DNA of 64,000 nucleotides. Origin: Capsulimonadaceae bacterium (lineage in GTDB: Bacteria > Armatimonadota > Armatimonadia > Armatimonadales > Capsulimonadaceae). The DNA is taken from positions 124,001 through 188,000 of the forward strand of contig JARLGU010000041.1 in NCBI GenBank assembly GCA_031292625.1, given 5' to 3'. Below, piece after piece: positions 6,676 through 15,913 of this stretch. The first letter of the stretch is position 1. Every line of letters begins with the position of its first letter. The position numbers and the translations under genes are program-made. Under the pieces are notes generated by a model. It saw only the letters and a program-made list of their open reading frames with translations. It searched no databases and was not told where the DNA came from.

Positions 6676-9600
6676 ATGTTGATTAGACGGGCAAAGGCAA
6701 ATCGGGCGTTGATCTGGCTCGTCGCTCTGACGTTTGTTCTTGCGCTGAGCGGGTGCGGGGGCTCGTCTGCGTCGCAAGACGCGCAGATCAATAAGATCCT
6801 GCATAACCACCATCTAACCACCAAGCAGAAGCACGATCTCATCGCGGTTGTCCAGGCGCAACATGCTTTTGGCGCAATTATTCTGCCAGGGGTTGGCGTG
6901 GCGGTGTTCGGCCTGTTTTCAATACGCGTCGGTTATAAGATCTACAAACTTAAGAAGCAGAGAGATCTTGAGAAGGAGCAGTATCGGCGCCGTTGTGAGC
7001 GGCAGCTCAAGGCCATGGAAGAGCTGTACGCGCCTAAGCCTCCTGCGCCCGAAGATCCTTATGTCATATTGCAGCGCGCCACGGAAGCTATCCCCATTGA
7101 AGAATGCACGATGTCCTTCTTTACATCGCGCCCAATGGCTGTCTCGGATGCGGTCGACGTTACCCTAATTATTCGGGGAACCGTTGTCGTCGTCGATGTG
7201 GACAGGACCGAGTTTGTCGACATTCGCGCAGGGCGAATGCCCCTCGTGCGAACGTTTAGCATCGACGGCGTCACCAGGCCGTGGTACGAGTGGGATGGCT
7301 ACTTCCCGTATAAGCACTATTGGCCGTCCGTTTCGCAAGGCTGGGCGTGGCCGGATAGTCGCATCTCGTGCGGCTGGACGGAACTCGACCAACTCGAGCC
7401 CGGTATACCGGCCTATACGAGCGGCGAAGGCCGCGTCGAAATAGACTGGGCGGATGTCATCCGTCGGCGATCCGGCGTTCTTTACCGCTGGTCGCGAGAA
7501 AAGCGTTCGCTCGTAAAGGCCCTGAACCCCAAACTCGCCGTATCCTACCGGCCGCCGCGCCCTCTGTCGAAAGTTCGCGGGACAGCACATGAGGCTGCGC
7601 TGATCGCGGGATTGGATCCTCGTGTCAGGGCATTCAGCCTGGTAAAACATTTGCGCAAGTCTCGTGCACCCGGCGGCGCCTACGCAGATCGAAAGGTGGA
7701 AGTAGTTGCGCCAGAAATTCCGCGACGCTTAGGGGCACTCTCCGAGACGACAAGGAAGCGCCGCCTCCGGAAGTCGCTGATCGAAATTCGGCCTAACCAA
7801 GAGGCGAGCGCGTTGGACAAGTCCAAGAATGCAGCGTCCGCGGATGCTGCGCATGCGCTCCATAAATCGCTCGTTAAACTCGACGTGGACGCAAATGAGA
7901 AGGACGCTGCGCAAATTGAGCATAGCGAAGGCGCCGTTGCACAGCCTGGGGCTCAACGAAAGAGGACGAAGCCACGAAAGCCTTCCGCCGCTTTGCCAGA
8001 TTCCAAGACCTGGACGCCGCCGGTTGACGCTCCGGTGGGATGGGACGAAGCGCCGCGAGTCCCGAACGGAGCGCCGATGTGGCAAGCTCCCGACGGAACC
8101 CAGGCGTTCAAATATGAGCCCGCGCGTTCTCAGGCAAACGAAGCGCCGGCTCAAGGAACGGCAGTCGCCGCCGAACCGCCGCCGTTTCCGGTCGCGTGGG
8201 CAGATCAGATTAAGGCGCTTCATAAGGAGCTCGAGGAGTCCTTCTTGAGGGCGCGCGAATGGAATGCCGAGCCCCCTGCCAACGATCGGTCAAGTGAGGA
8301 ATCCTCGGTCGACAATGAGGATTACACGGATGAGACAAATCAAGAACCGTTAAGTGTAGAGGAAGAAGTCATGCCAGCTGGCGGTGTCGCGGAATACACC
8401 CGGGAAGAACAGTCGAATGCGAACCGGTTTACGTTCGTTGAGATGGATGAAGAAAGCGTCATAAGCGGCGAGCCTTACGAATCGCACACGAACTCGCACC
8501 GTATGGATTTTCTATCCGACGAAGGCGAACTTGCGAACGCGGCAAGCGTATCCGAAGAGGCGTTAGAAGAATATTGCGACCCGATTGACAGCGGTTCCAT
8601 CGCAGCAAGCATGAGCGCGTCCGAAGATTCCGAAGATGCGGCGGCGCAAGCGCCTCAGGGTCCGGCCGAAATGACGGTCCGAGACGAAAATCAAGACGCC
8701 GCCGTAATTGAGCAGCCTGCACCTCTTATGGATGCGGCTCCCGTCATTCCTGACGCGGAGACGGGGACAGGGGAATCGGTGCCAAGTGACGTCCAAGAGG
8801 CTTCCGAGACCAGCGCCGAGAAGAGCGAGCCTCCGGCTAAAAGGCGGGCATACCGGCTCCGGTACCGGTCTAACAATCGAACCGAAAGCGAGGACGATGC
8901 TGCGCCTCTCAAGACGCCGAGTGACGATCAAGCGCTCCCTCTTGCCGAGGATTCTCTCGTGGCAAGCGCGCAAGAATCTTCTTTGCCTGCTCCCGAAATC
9001 CAGCCGGCTGCGACACCTACTCCTTCGAACAATGAAGCCGCGGCGCCGGTTGAACCGGCGAAAAGCGGGAGCCGGTTTAAGAAGCGAAAGTCCTTGCGGC
9101 CCCCTGCCCCGCGCGAGGTCCAATATCCGCCTACCTGGCCAGGTTTTCCGAATCCGCCCAGCCCGTACTACGCGCCGCCGGGATACCAGACAGCGCCCTA
9201 CCCATATCCACCAGCCGGAGCGCCTTATCCAGTCACTGACTCTGCCCATCCGCCGCTGCAGGCCCCGTCGCCATTGGCGCCTCCGGCCGCCAGTGAACAA
9301 TCGCCGCCGCCTCAATGGTACGCGGCTCCGCCTAACGGCGAGCCACAGTTCAACGGCCATAATGGGCAACAGCCAATTCCATGGAATCCGGCAGGGGCTC
9401 CGCCATACTCGCCTCCGGCTAGCCCGCCGAGCTACTCAAACGGACATGGGGCTCCTCCTCCGCTCGATACGACTAGCGCCGAAGGGGTAACCGGCGAAAG
9501 CGTGCCGCAAGGGCCTGAAACGACGTCGCATCGCGCTCAACATGCCCACCAATCGAATTTGGTTCGCGCAAGCGTGGGATCCGGGCGGGTGTCTCCCAAT

Positions 9601-9861
9601 CATCGCAGAAGGAAGAATGCCAAACAGGACCAGCAAAACAAATCGAAGCAGCCCGCGCAGCCTGACGCTTCCGAGGCGCTTCTTCAGATCCTCAAGCTAT
9701 ACACGCAAACGCAGCTGAAGGACGCTCCCAGCAAGGAAGAGATATCTCCAGAAGGCATTCTTCTGAAACTTATCGCCATGTCTAGCCAGCGACCAGAACT
9801 GAATCTCGACGATCTTAAGGCCGTCGAGGACGAAGATAAGCGCTCGAGCGATCTTGTCTAG
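6676..9861 (+). CDS. 1061-residue acidic, proline-rich lipobox protein with second TM helix
   Basis: The N-terminus is a lipoprotein-like signal peptide ending in the lipobox LSGC (Cys27). A short exported stretch follows (residues 28-62), then a second hydrophobic helix at about 64-86 ([19 protein letters not shown]) and a strongly basic stretch ([22 protein letters not shown]). By the positive-inside rule this places the remaining 950 residues in the cytoplasm. Residues about 120-300 look globular, with Trp-rich text around [14 protein letters not shown]. About 350-900 is acidic low-complexity sequence, 900-960 is a proline/tyrosine-rich tract and about 985-1061 is a helical C-terminus ([15 protein letters not shown]). 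No family is recognised. It stands alone, followed by a tRNA gene. The ribosome site is weak. Confidence 0.75.
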   Translation: MLIRRAKANRALIWLVALTFVLALSGCGGSSASQDAQINKILHNHHLTTKQKHDLIAVVQAQHAFGAIILPGVGVAVFGLFSIRVGYKIYKLKKQRDLEKEQYRRRCERQLKAMEELYAPKPPAPEDPYVILQRATEAIPIEECTMSFFTSRPMAVSDAVDVTLIIRGTVVVVDVDRTEFVDIRAGRMPLVRTFSIDGVTRPWYEWDGYFPYKHYWPSVSQGWAWPDSRISCGWTELDQLEPGIPAYTSGEGRVEIDWADVIRRRSGVLYRWSREKRSLVKALNPKLAVSYRPPRPLSKVRGTAHEAALIAGLDPRVRAFSLVKHLRKSRAPGGAYADRKVEVVAPEIPRRLGALSETTRKRRLRKSLIEIRPNQEASALDKSKNAASADAAHALHKSLVKLDVDANEKDAAQIEHSEGAVAQPGAQRKRTKPRKPSAALPDSKTWTPPVDAPVGWDEAPRVPNGAPMWQAPDGTQAFKYEPARSQANEAPAQGTAVAAEPPPFPVAWADQIKALHKELEESFLRAREWNAEPPANDRSSEESSVDNEDYTDETNQEPLSVEEEVMPAGGVAEYTREEQSNANRFTFVEMDEESVISGEPYESHTNSHRMDFLSDEGELANAASVSEEALEEYCDPIDSGSIAASMSASEDSEDAAAQAPQGPAEMTVRDENQDAAVIEQPAPLMDAAPVIPDAETGTGESVPSDVQEASETSAEKSEPPAKRRAYRLRYRSNNRTESEDDAAPLKTPSDDQALPLAEDSLVASAQESSLPAPEIQPAATPTPSNNEAAAPVEPAKSGSRFKKRKSLRPPAPREVQYPPTWPGFPNPPSPYYAPPGYQTAPYPYPPAGAPYPVTDSAHPPLQAPSPLAPPAASEQSPPPQWYAAPPNGEPQFNGHNGQQPIPWNPAGAPPYSPPASPPSYSNGHGAPPPLDTTSAEGVTGESVPQGPETTSHRAQHAHQSNLVRASVGSGRVSPNHRRRKNAKQDQQNKSKQPAQPDASEALLQILKLYTQTQLKDAPSKEEISPEGILLKLIAMSSQRPELNLDDLKAVEDEDKRSSDLV

Positions 9862-9909
9862 TGATCGAGCACGCGGGATATATGCTTGCCATCTTCACGT
9901 TCTATGAGG

Positions 9910-9940
9910 TTGACTGCGTATAATCGAATTGGGGTATAAT
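9910..9940 (+). promoter_or_regulatory. Promoter of tRNA-Pro
   Basis: TTGACT at 9910-9915 and TATAAT at 9935-9940, separated by 19 bases, 23 bases before the tRNA. A second TATAAT at 9919-9924 has no matching -35. The spacer is slightly long, but both hexamers are close to consensus. Confidence 0.55.
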
Positions 9941-9963
9941 CCAGCAGCAAGCAGTTGATGTTT

Positions 9964-10040
<77 letters not shown>

Positions 10041-10084
10041 GAAAACTGTAACTGAATAAACTTACGGTCCCGTCGTAAGGACTA

Positions 10085-10119
10085 AAAAGGCCCAAGGATG
10101 TTGCATCCTGGGGCCTTTT
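10085..10119. terminator. Bidirectional rho-independent terminator
   Basis: Arms AAAAGGCCCAAGGATG (10085-10100) and CATCCTGGGGCCTTTT (10104-10119) form a hairpin with a three-base loop. A T run follows on the plus strand for the tRNA transcript, and the AAAAA before it gives a T run on the minus strand for the beta-helix gene ending at 10203. Confidence 0.85.
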
Positions 10120-10202
10120 GCATCTTGCGCCCAATCCCTCTTCACCGCGAATGCGTCGATCAGCCTTGAGGTCGGCGGTCCGTTGCCGCGACCAAGCGCA
10201 GG

Positions 10203-11957
10203 CTAGCGATTCATGATGGCGGGCCTAATGCCTCTTGCGTCGTTGTGGCTGAGCCCCGTCACGTTCTCGCGTACGGCTACCGCCTCCTGCGTATATGCGG
10301 CGGCATTCCTCACTATGTTTGTTTCCAAGGAGACACCCTGGTCGTTAGAAAGCTGCACAACCGGATGGCGCTTAAAGAACTCGGGCCAAGGATTTGCTCC
10401 GGAAAATGCGTTGCCGGACACCGTGACATCGTGCGACCATTCGATTTGGACATCGCCCTGATAGCTCGACGAGACCTGGTTGTCACGAATGTTGACGTCT
10501 CCGTTGCCGATAGCTCCATCCCCGTGCAGCAAGATCGCCGCGCCGCCATATCCGGCCCCGCCGCACTGGTCAATCTTGTTTCTCTCGACGGTCACATGTT
10601 GGACGTATCCCGCTTCGCCCCACCAAAACTCCGGTCCCAAACTAACCGCCGACATCCCGCACCGGACAATCGTGTTTCCTTTGATTAGGCCGCTGTTCGC
10701 CTTCGCGAGAATGCCTCGTGAGCGTGTATCTCCGATATGACAGTTGATAATCTTATAACCAGCGCCGCATGCGCTTGGGTTGTAGAGCTTGGTCTCAGGC
10801 GGCGCATTGAGCGCGATATCGGTCACGATCGTGCACGTGCCGGCACCGTCTACATTGTGCTCGACGGCCACAACCTTTCCTTGAGCAAAAAATCCCTTCT
10901 TGTCGCATCCAACGATCGGATCTCCGGCAAAGAACGAAGCGTGACCTTTGGCGATAAGTTTGCTTCCGGCGCTTGAAACCAGATCGCTAAACGAGCCGTG
11001 GATCGCAATGCAATCGTCCAGCAGCACGCCCTCCATTGTGCAATCCTCGATGTCCGGTCCCTCCGTCGTACCGACTGAGTGCAGACCGTCGGCCATCGTG
11101 GATACCAGCGGTTCTTCCGTTGCGCCAGCCGGACGTGGACCAAGCAGCCATTTGCAGCCGAGAATACGGTTACCGCCGCCGCCCGTCTCGAAAATGGGCG
11201 CAAAGCCGTTGCGCATCATGGACACGTCCTTAATCGTACAGTGCTCGCATCCATCCAGATGAACCTTGCAGGCGATTGCGCATTCATTTCGCGCGACGAG
11301 CCAGTCGCCGGCATCTATAAGAGGGCGGCCGTGAAATCCCGAGATCCGGAATGCATTGTTACCAAGGCTCTGCCATTTGGTCGAGTAGAAATCCCCAGTG
11401 CCAACCTTGAGCTTGCGGGTACGCGCATCGACGACATTGAGCGAAGGGCGCTTCGTCATTTCAGCCGGCATGATCGGATATCCAAAGTCCGAGGTCCAAT
11501 CACAGTAGAATTCTCCTTGCGAAGTGCTGCCTGTTGCGGTCACTCTGCCCTGATAGGCTGTGAGAGCGGTCTGCGACAACAACGGCCCCGCGACGGTGAC
11601 GTTCATGCAGTGCCTCATATCGAAAATCGCGCTTGGCCAGGGCCGTTCGGCGGTAATGATTGTTACGCCGTAGGCGCTGATGGTCGTATCTTTCCAACCT
11701 TCCATGCGAAACATGTCGCGATTCTCGGCGGGAACGAGGTAGGTGCCAGGGTTGATGACGATCATCCTCACCCCAGCAGCGTACGCATCCTGTACAGCTT
11801 GTCCAAGCGCCGCCGGCGCGGCGGGGTTGCCGACGACTCCCTTCGCCGATTGGTGATCGCCGCCAGCAGGAAAAGACACGCTGGCGGAGCCAAAGCATGT
11901 CGTCAAGCCTGCGACGATCACGGAGAAACAACAACCGATTAAGGGGCGGAGCATCAT
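10203..11957 (-). CDS. Secreted right-handed parallel beta-helix protein, GH110-like
   Basis: 584 residues with a signal peptide (MMLRPLIGCCFSVIVAGL...). The body shows the regular short beta-strand rungs of a pectate-lyase-like fold (DCTMEGVLLDDCIAIHG, IINCHIGDTRSRGILAKAN, GLIKGNTIVRCGMSAVSLG). The motif DGLHSVGTTEGP followed by LLDDCIAIHG corresponds to DAFHSVGATKGP and GDDAVNIHG in the second beta-helix protein of the island. The DD-x3-HG pattern recalls GH110 alpha-1,3-galactosidases, in which adjacent aspartates act in catalysis. The substrate is unknown; GH110-like assignment is tentative, and a lyase or epimerase is possible. It is the last gene of a minus-strand run and ends at the shared terminator. 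Confidence 0.75.
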   Translation of the reverse strand: MMLRPLIGCCFSVIVAGLTTCFGSASVSFPAGGDHQSAKGVVGNPAAPAALGQAVQDAYAAGVRMIVINPGTYLVPAENRDMFRMEGWKDTTISAYGVTIITAERPWPSAIFDMRHCMNVTVAGPLLSQTALTAYQGRVTATGSTSQGEFYCDWTSDFGYPIMPAEMTKRPSLNVVDARTRKLKVGTGDFYSTKWQSLGNNAFRISGFHGRPLIDAGDWLVARNECAIACKVHLDGCEHCTIKDVSMMRNGFAPIFETGGGGNRILGCKWLLGPRPAGATEEPLVSTMADGLHSVGTTEGPDIEDCTMEGVLLDDCIAIHGSFSDLVSSAGSKLIAKGHASFFAGDPIVGCDKKGFFAQGKVVAVEHNVDGAGTCTIVTDIALNAPPETKLYNPSACGAGYKIINCHIGDTRSRGILAKANSGLIKGNTIVRCGMSAVSLGPEFWWGEAGYVQHVTVERNKIDQCGGAGYGGAAILLHGDGAIGNGDVNIRDNQVSSSYQGDVQIEWSHDVTVSGNAFSGANPWPEFFKRHPVVQLSNDQGVSLETNIVRNAAAYTQEAVAVRENVTGLSHNDARGIRPAIMNR

Positions 11958-12027
11958 AATTTGTTCTCTTTACGAATTTCGGCGAAAAGCATGCTGCCGC
12001 CGGAAACCGAGGACTTTGCGAAATGGC

Positions 12028-13542
12028 TTATTTCGATAACAGCGGCTGAAGTTGCTCTGCGAGCAGGAACCCTGCCTTTATCGCGCCAGCATCGTTAGGA
12101 TGCACGCCGTCGCGGAAGTCCTCCTTTACGAGCCAGCCCGACGTGTTAATGAGTACGACCCGGTCATCCCCTGCCTTCTTGACGCGCGCGACAGCCGCTG
12201 CGACGTCGGCTGCGTGCGAGCCGCTGTAAGGCTGCATCGCGGCAATGGGAGTTTTCGGGAATTTCGTATGGATTGCCTGAATGAACCGCGCGTAGCTGGC
12301 GACGAATGCGTCCGGCTTTTCCTCGGGCTCGTTCTGGCCAAGGTTTATAACGATAATGTCCGGCGTATACGAAAAATCCCACTGCGCTTGAGGTGTGTCC
12401 GCGAGGTGATTGAAGTTCTTTAGAGCAAAGTATTGCGTGTCGAAACCGATCTTACGCGGATTTGTGTAACCAAATCCCGAACTGAGCGCACATCCGCTAT
12501 ACGCGATCTGCACGTGATCGCAGTCCAGCATCTCGGCGGAGCGCCAGGAGTAGGACGTGTTTCCCTGCGTAATCGAGTCGCCGATGTATTCTATCAGGCG
12601 CCTCGCCGGTATCGGCAGCGTCACGGATCCAGGCGCGAGTACAAATCCCTGAAACGCAACCTCCGCGTTTTGCCCGTCAGCGCCAAGCATGATCGTATGA
12701 TAGCCCTGCTTAAGCGGGGCACGCGCCAGGTCAACCTCACCTGGTCCCGCGCTGATCGCCGCCGGCATCGCTCCGTCAATGCTTACCGCAAGCGCCGTTT
12801 GGGCCGCAAGGTTCACCTTGACGGTCGATCCAATAAACTTCATCCGCAAATAGGCTCCGCTCCAATAGCTGTGGTAGATCGCTGGATCGCTCTTGTCCCA
12901 TCGACCGATATACCGAAGATTGGCATCCGCCGGCGATCCGTCGGGCGCGGGAGTGCCTGCCGGCGAGACCGCAAGCGAGACGTTCGTGACCTGCGCCTGC
13001 ATTTGCGTCTCCGGCTTCGCCCAGGCAAACTGCACGCCGATCGATTTGCCTACATCCTCCGGCTTTGCGGTATAGGCGACTGAGACGGCGAGCGCAAGAC
13101 CGACGGGGTTGACGATGTCCATCGGCGTTGTAGATACTGCCTTGCCGTCGACGAGAAGCGTCGACGTTTCGTGCATCGTCCCAGAGCCCTGGCCTCCGAG
13201 AGAGGCCAGAAGAATGTAACGGTCTCCCGCACTCTTGATCGTGTACGTGGCGGGATCGATGATTTGGGTGATTGAGCCGTCAGGCCCGTTCCAATAGAAC
13301 GTCGTGGTAGGCGTTGGCTTCCAGCTCACGACCTGCACGCCTACGCCGTCGAGGTTGTTCCCTGCGTACGTCCAGCCCGGCGCTTTCGCTCCATTGATCC
13401 AAGCTGCAGGCGGAACGATCGCTGGACTAGAAAAATCACTATTGATAAGCGGTAAAGATAATGGCGCCGTGTTTGCCTCGCGCATCGTCGTTACGCCAAT
13501 CAGACAGGCAAAAATGATCGCCAGAGAGAGCTTATGGCCCAT
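12028..13542 (-). CDS. Secreted SGNH/GDSL esterase with N-terminal beta domains
   Basis: 504 residues. A signal peptide is followed by a beta-rich N-terminal half (about 25-300) resembling a carbohydrate-binding region plus the jelly-roll domain of CE2-type esterases. The SGNH catalytic domain follows, with IEYIGDSITQG (nucleophile Ser in GDS), VINLGQNEP (block III Asn) and DGVHPNDAG (Asp/His pair). Expected activity is deacetylation of an acetylated polysaccharide outside the cytoplasm; the exact substrate cannot be read from the sequence. GGAG seven bases upstream supports the start. It lies 70 bases before the beta-helix gene in the same direction. Confidence 0.85.
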   Translation of the reverse strand: MGHKLSLAIIFACLIGVTTMREANTAPLSLPLINSDFSSPAIVPPAAWINGAKAPGWTYAGNNLDGVGVQVVSWKPTPTTTFYWNGPDGSITQIIDPATYTIKSAGDRYILLASLGGQGSGTMHETSTLLVDGKAVSTTPMDIVNPVGLALAVSVAYTAKPEDVGKSIGVQFAWAKPETQMQAQVTNVSLAVSPAGTPAPDGSPADANLRYIGRWDKSDPAIYHSYWSGAYLRMKFIGSTVKVNLAAQTALAVSIDGAMPAAISAGPGEVDLARAPLKQGYHTIMLGADGQNAEVAFQGFVLAPGSVTLPIPARRLIEYIGDSITQGNTSYSWRSAEMLDCDHVQIAYSGCALSSGFGYTNPRKIGFDTQYFALKNFNHLADTPQAQWDFSYTPDIIVINLGQNEPEEKPDAFVASYARFIQAIHTKFPKTPIAAMQPYSGSHAADVAAAVARVKKAGDDRVVLINTSGWLVKEDFRDGVHPNDAGAIKAGFLLAEQLQPLLSK

Positions 13543-13621
13543 CGATAATCTCCTTCAGAGGTTGCTAACGTGAATGCCTTGAGCGCCGATGGCTTGTTCA
13601 TATCCGTCACTCTCTTTCTCC

Positions 13622-14827
13622 CTAACGACTACGGGATGATAACGGGATGGACGACGGCCCCGTGCTTTCACGTACAACAAGACGCGGAGGCACATACTCG
13701 CGCACCCCGCTCAAATCCTGACCGCTTACAAGAAGGTCGACGATCCGCTTTGCCAATTCCGGCAAAGGATGCGCGATCGTCGTCAGCGCAGGCGTCACAT
13801 GGGCGCTCGGTCGCGAGTCCTCGAAGCCGATAACGGATACCTCGTCCGGCACCGAGACGTTGCGTTCATGAAGCCACTTCAATACGGCCCACGCTCCAGG
13901 ATCGGACACCACAAAAATTGCCGTCGGCCTGTCCGCTTCGGGCACGGACCAGATTTCGTCCATACGCGCGTAGGCCGCGTCGTGCGAGCTTTCGCCATAG
14001 CGCGTCCCACATAGCACGAGTTGCATCGAGCGCACGAACCCACGTTTTCGCATCTCGATGCTAAACTCGTCGATCTTATCGGTAACGCTTCCATCAAGCA
14101 TTGGTTCGTTCACCAACAACGCAATGCGCTCATGGCCAAGCGAACAGAGATGCTCTATCGCGATCCGCACAGCCGCACGAGCATCGGTTGTTACGGCCGC
14201 TTCATGGTATCCCACCGGGATGCCATCCGCCGCAATCGAGCGATAGCCGCGAGCCGAAAGACGATTATGCAAGTCTAACGTCGCATCGCTGGTAACAAAG
14301 CTAATAAGCGCTTCCTTGCTGGGATCTGTCGCAATTCTTGACAGTGATTTGTCCAGCTGCGTGCCCTTCTGCGTGCAGACCAAATCTACATGCAACTCTC
14401 GCCGAGCACACTCATCGCCCAGTACGTCGATGAACGCACGGCAATACTCGGAGTAGTAGCCCGTAAAAACAATGCCGATCGTGTCCACCGCCGCTGTCGA
14501 GCCCGGCCGGACAATGCCCGTGGATGTCGAGAGGCCCCCGTCCTTTATGACAATCGTCCCCCGCCCCACCTTTCGTTCAAGCAAACCTTCGCGCCTAAGA
14601 TCATCGAGAGCGCGTCGAACGGTGACGCGCGAAACAGACAGGCTCGAAACAAGCGATTGCTCGGTGAAGAAAACATCGCCGTTATCATACTGGGTCTCGA
14701 TCATGCGACGAAGGCACTTGCGAAGCTGCAGATGCAACGGCTCGGCGCTTTTGCCGTCAAGGGCTATATCGAGTCGCTTTATGCTCGTTTCAGAAGCACT
14801 CTTTGATTGGAGAGAAGGCGGCACCAT
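13622..14827 (-). CDS. GntR-LacI hybrid transcriptional regulator (AraR-like)
   Basis: 401 residues. Residues about 25-100 form a GntR winged helix (EPLHLQLRKCLRRMI, LSVSRVTVRRALDDLRREGLLERKVGRGT). From about 115 to the end is a LacI/periplasmic-binding-type effector domain (IGIVFTGYYSEYCRAFID, EHLCSLGHERIALLVNEP, VIGFEDSRPSAHVTPALTTIAHP). This architecture is known from B. subtilis AraR, a sugar-responsive repressor. Its place upstream of the esterase and beta-helix genes suggests it controls the island. It has its own sigma-70-like promoter at 14872-14900. Confidence 0.9.
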   Translation of the reverse strand: MVPPSLQSKSASETSIKRLDIALDGKSAEPLHLQLRKCLRRMIETQYDNGDVFFTEQSLVSSLSVSRVTVRRALDDLRREGLLERKVGRGTIVIKDGGLSTSTGIVRPGSTAAVDTIGIVFTGYYSEYCRAFIDVLGDECARRELHVDLVCTQKGTQLDKSLSRIATDPSKEALISFVTSDATLDLHNRLSARGYRSIAADGIPVGYHEAAVTTDARAAVRIAIEHLCSLGHERIALLVNEPMLDGSVTDKIDEFSIEMRKRGFVRSMQLVLCGTRYGESSHDAAYARMDEIWSVPEADRPTAIFVVSDPGAWAVLKWLHERNVSVPDEVSVIGFEDSRPSAHVTPALTTIAHPLPELAKRIVDLLVSGQDLSGVREYVPPRLVVRESTGPSSIPLSSRSR

Positions 14828-14871
14828 GGTTGAGTGATATGCGGCTGATTGATTATAACAAATGCAGATTT

Positions 14872-14900
14872 ATCTTAATACAATTTCGATCGATTGTCAA
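14872..14900 (-). promoter_or_regulatory. Sigma-70-like promoter of the GntR-LacI regulator
   Basis: On the minus strand TTGACA (14900-14895), a 17-base spacer and TAAGAT (14877-14872), about 45 bases before the start codon. The spacer contains CAATCGATCGAAATTG, a partly symmetric sequence that could be an autoregulatory operator. Confidence 0.6.
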
Positions 14901-14903
14901 GCG

Positions 14904-14927
14904 CCTTTTTGGAGGCCTTTTTGGAGG
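14904..14927. repeat. Two tandem copies of a 12-bp unit
   Basis: CCTTTTTGGAGG occurs twice without a gap (14904-14915 and 14916-14927), just after the restored stop of the AraC-type gene (14930) and just upstream of the GntR-LacI promoter. It could be a slippage product or a binding site. Confidence 0.6.
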
Positions 14928-14964
14928 CTTCAATGCCTGCGCCGGTAATCCCTTGGCGGCTCCC

Positions 14965-15762
14965 CTACATTTTGCCGAAATCGCTTAGAGAAGAGTGATA
15001 CTCATCCGAAAAACCGAGCCGCTGCGCAATCTGTGCATGAGTCATTGATGTGGAGGTAAGGAGTAGACACGCGAGTTCGATCCTTTTGCGCTGGCGATAC
15101 TCGATTGGAGAAACGCCCACGTCAGCCCTAAAGCGGCGCCGAAATGAATCCGCGCTCATATTCATCTTCCTCGCAAGCTCATCGACTGTGCAGGATTGGC
15201 CAAGGTTCGTCGCGAGAACTCCGCACGCGAGCGATGCCCAGTGAGGTGGAACCTCGTCCCGCGGACCGGATGGATCGTCCACCGCGAGCACCTCTGTCAA
15301 GAGCTCGAGCAATTGGATCGTCTGACGCGTGCGTGCGACGGCTGTGTCGTCGTGCGATGAATTCGCAATGGTCGTCAAGCGGTCAATCCATACTTGTGCT
15401 TCGAGCCCCCTGCGGATTGGGCGCGAAGAGTCCAAAAGGCCAACGGACCTCAATAATTCAAACGCCGGTCCATCGAAAACGGTGTAGACCTCGTCCCAGG
15501 TTGTGCCGGAATCTGGAGTGTAAATGTGGCCAAGCTCCGGAAACACAAAGATGATATCGCCCTCGCGAACGACGTGCTCACAGCCGTTCGCATCGCTGTA
15601 CCAGCCGCTTCCGCGCGTAATATACACTGCGGCATAGTGGCCGTAGATGCGCATCGGGCGGCGAGGCATTACGCCCGGAGCGTTCTGGACGGACATGATC
15701 AGACTGATCGTGCCGAGCGGACATTCACCTGAGCCATGGAAAAGAATATTTTCCTGAAACAT
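14965..15762 (-). CDS. AraC-family regulator with frameshifted C-terminus
   Basis: The N-terminal half is an AraC-type cupin sensor (YAAVYITRGSGWYSD, GDIIFVFPELGHIY). The C-terminal part is the double HTH, with the first HTH intact (CTVDELARKMNMSADSFRRRFR) and the second beginning MTHAQIAQRLGFSDEYH. After that His the frame runs into SSLSDFGKM and stops. Skipping two bases at 14993-14994 restores FSKRFRQNVGEPPRDYR to a stop at 14930, which is the expected end of the family. As it stands the protein lacks the recognition helix of the second HTH. The start is taken at 15762 (AGGGA eight bases upstream); an ATG at 15786 is also possible. It is either a sequencing error or a recently inactivated regulator. 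Confidence 0.8.
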   Translation of the reverse strand: MFQENILFHGSGECPLGTISLIMSVQNAPGVMPRRPMRIYGHYAAVYITRGSGWYSDANGCEHVVREGDIIFVFPELGHIYTPDSGTTWDEVYTVFDGPAFELLRSVGLLDSSRPIRRGLEAQVWIDRLTTIANSSHDDTAVARTRQTIQLLELLTEVLAVDDPSGPRDEVPPHWASLACGVLATNLGQSCTVDELARKMNMSADSFRRRFRADVGVSPIEYRQRKRIELACLLLTSTSMTHAQIAQRLGFSDEYHSSLSDFGKM

Positions 15763-15860
15763 ACAAGGAATCCCTGAGCGAGCCATTCCGCTTTACTGCG
15801 CTACGCAATAGAATACAACCAGAAGATCGTGTTCAGAACGATACCAATGCGTGATATCAA

Positions 15861-15876
15861 TGTGACACAGATCACC
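15861..15876. promoter_or_regulatory. CRP/FNR-family-like site in divergent region
   Basis: TGTGA-CACAGA-TCACC, a near-perfect match to the TGTGA-N6-TCACA site of CRP. It lies between the divergent AraC-type gene (start 15762) and the UroD-family gene (start 15914), where a catabolite-type activator could act on one or both. Confidence 0.45.
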
Positions 15877-15913
15877 CGAAATTGACAAGTCTGAGAATCC
15901 AGAGGCCCAATTC

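Noticed and set aside
8563-9490. Long Arg-rich frames on both strands over the acidic/proline-rich gene
   Set aside because: They are shadows of the GC-skewed codons of the 6676-9861 gene; no ribosome sites or family features.
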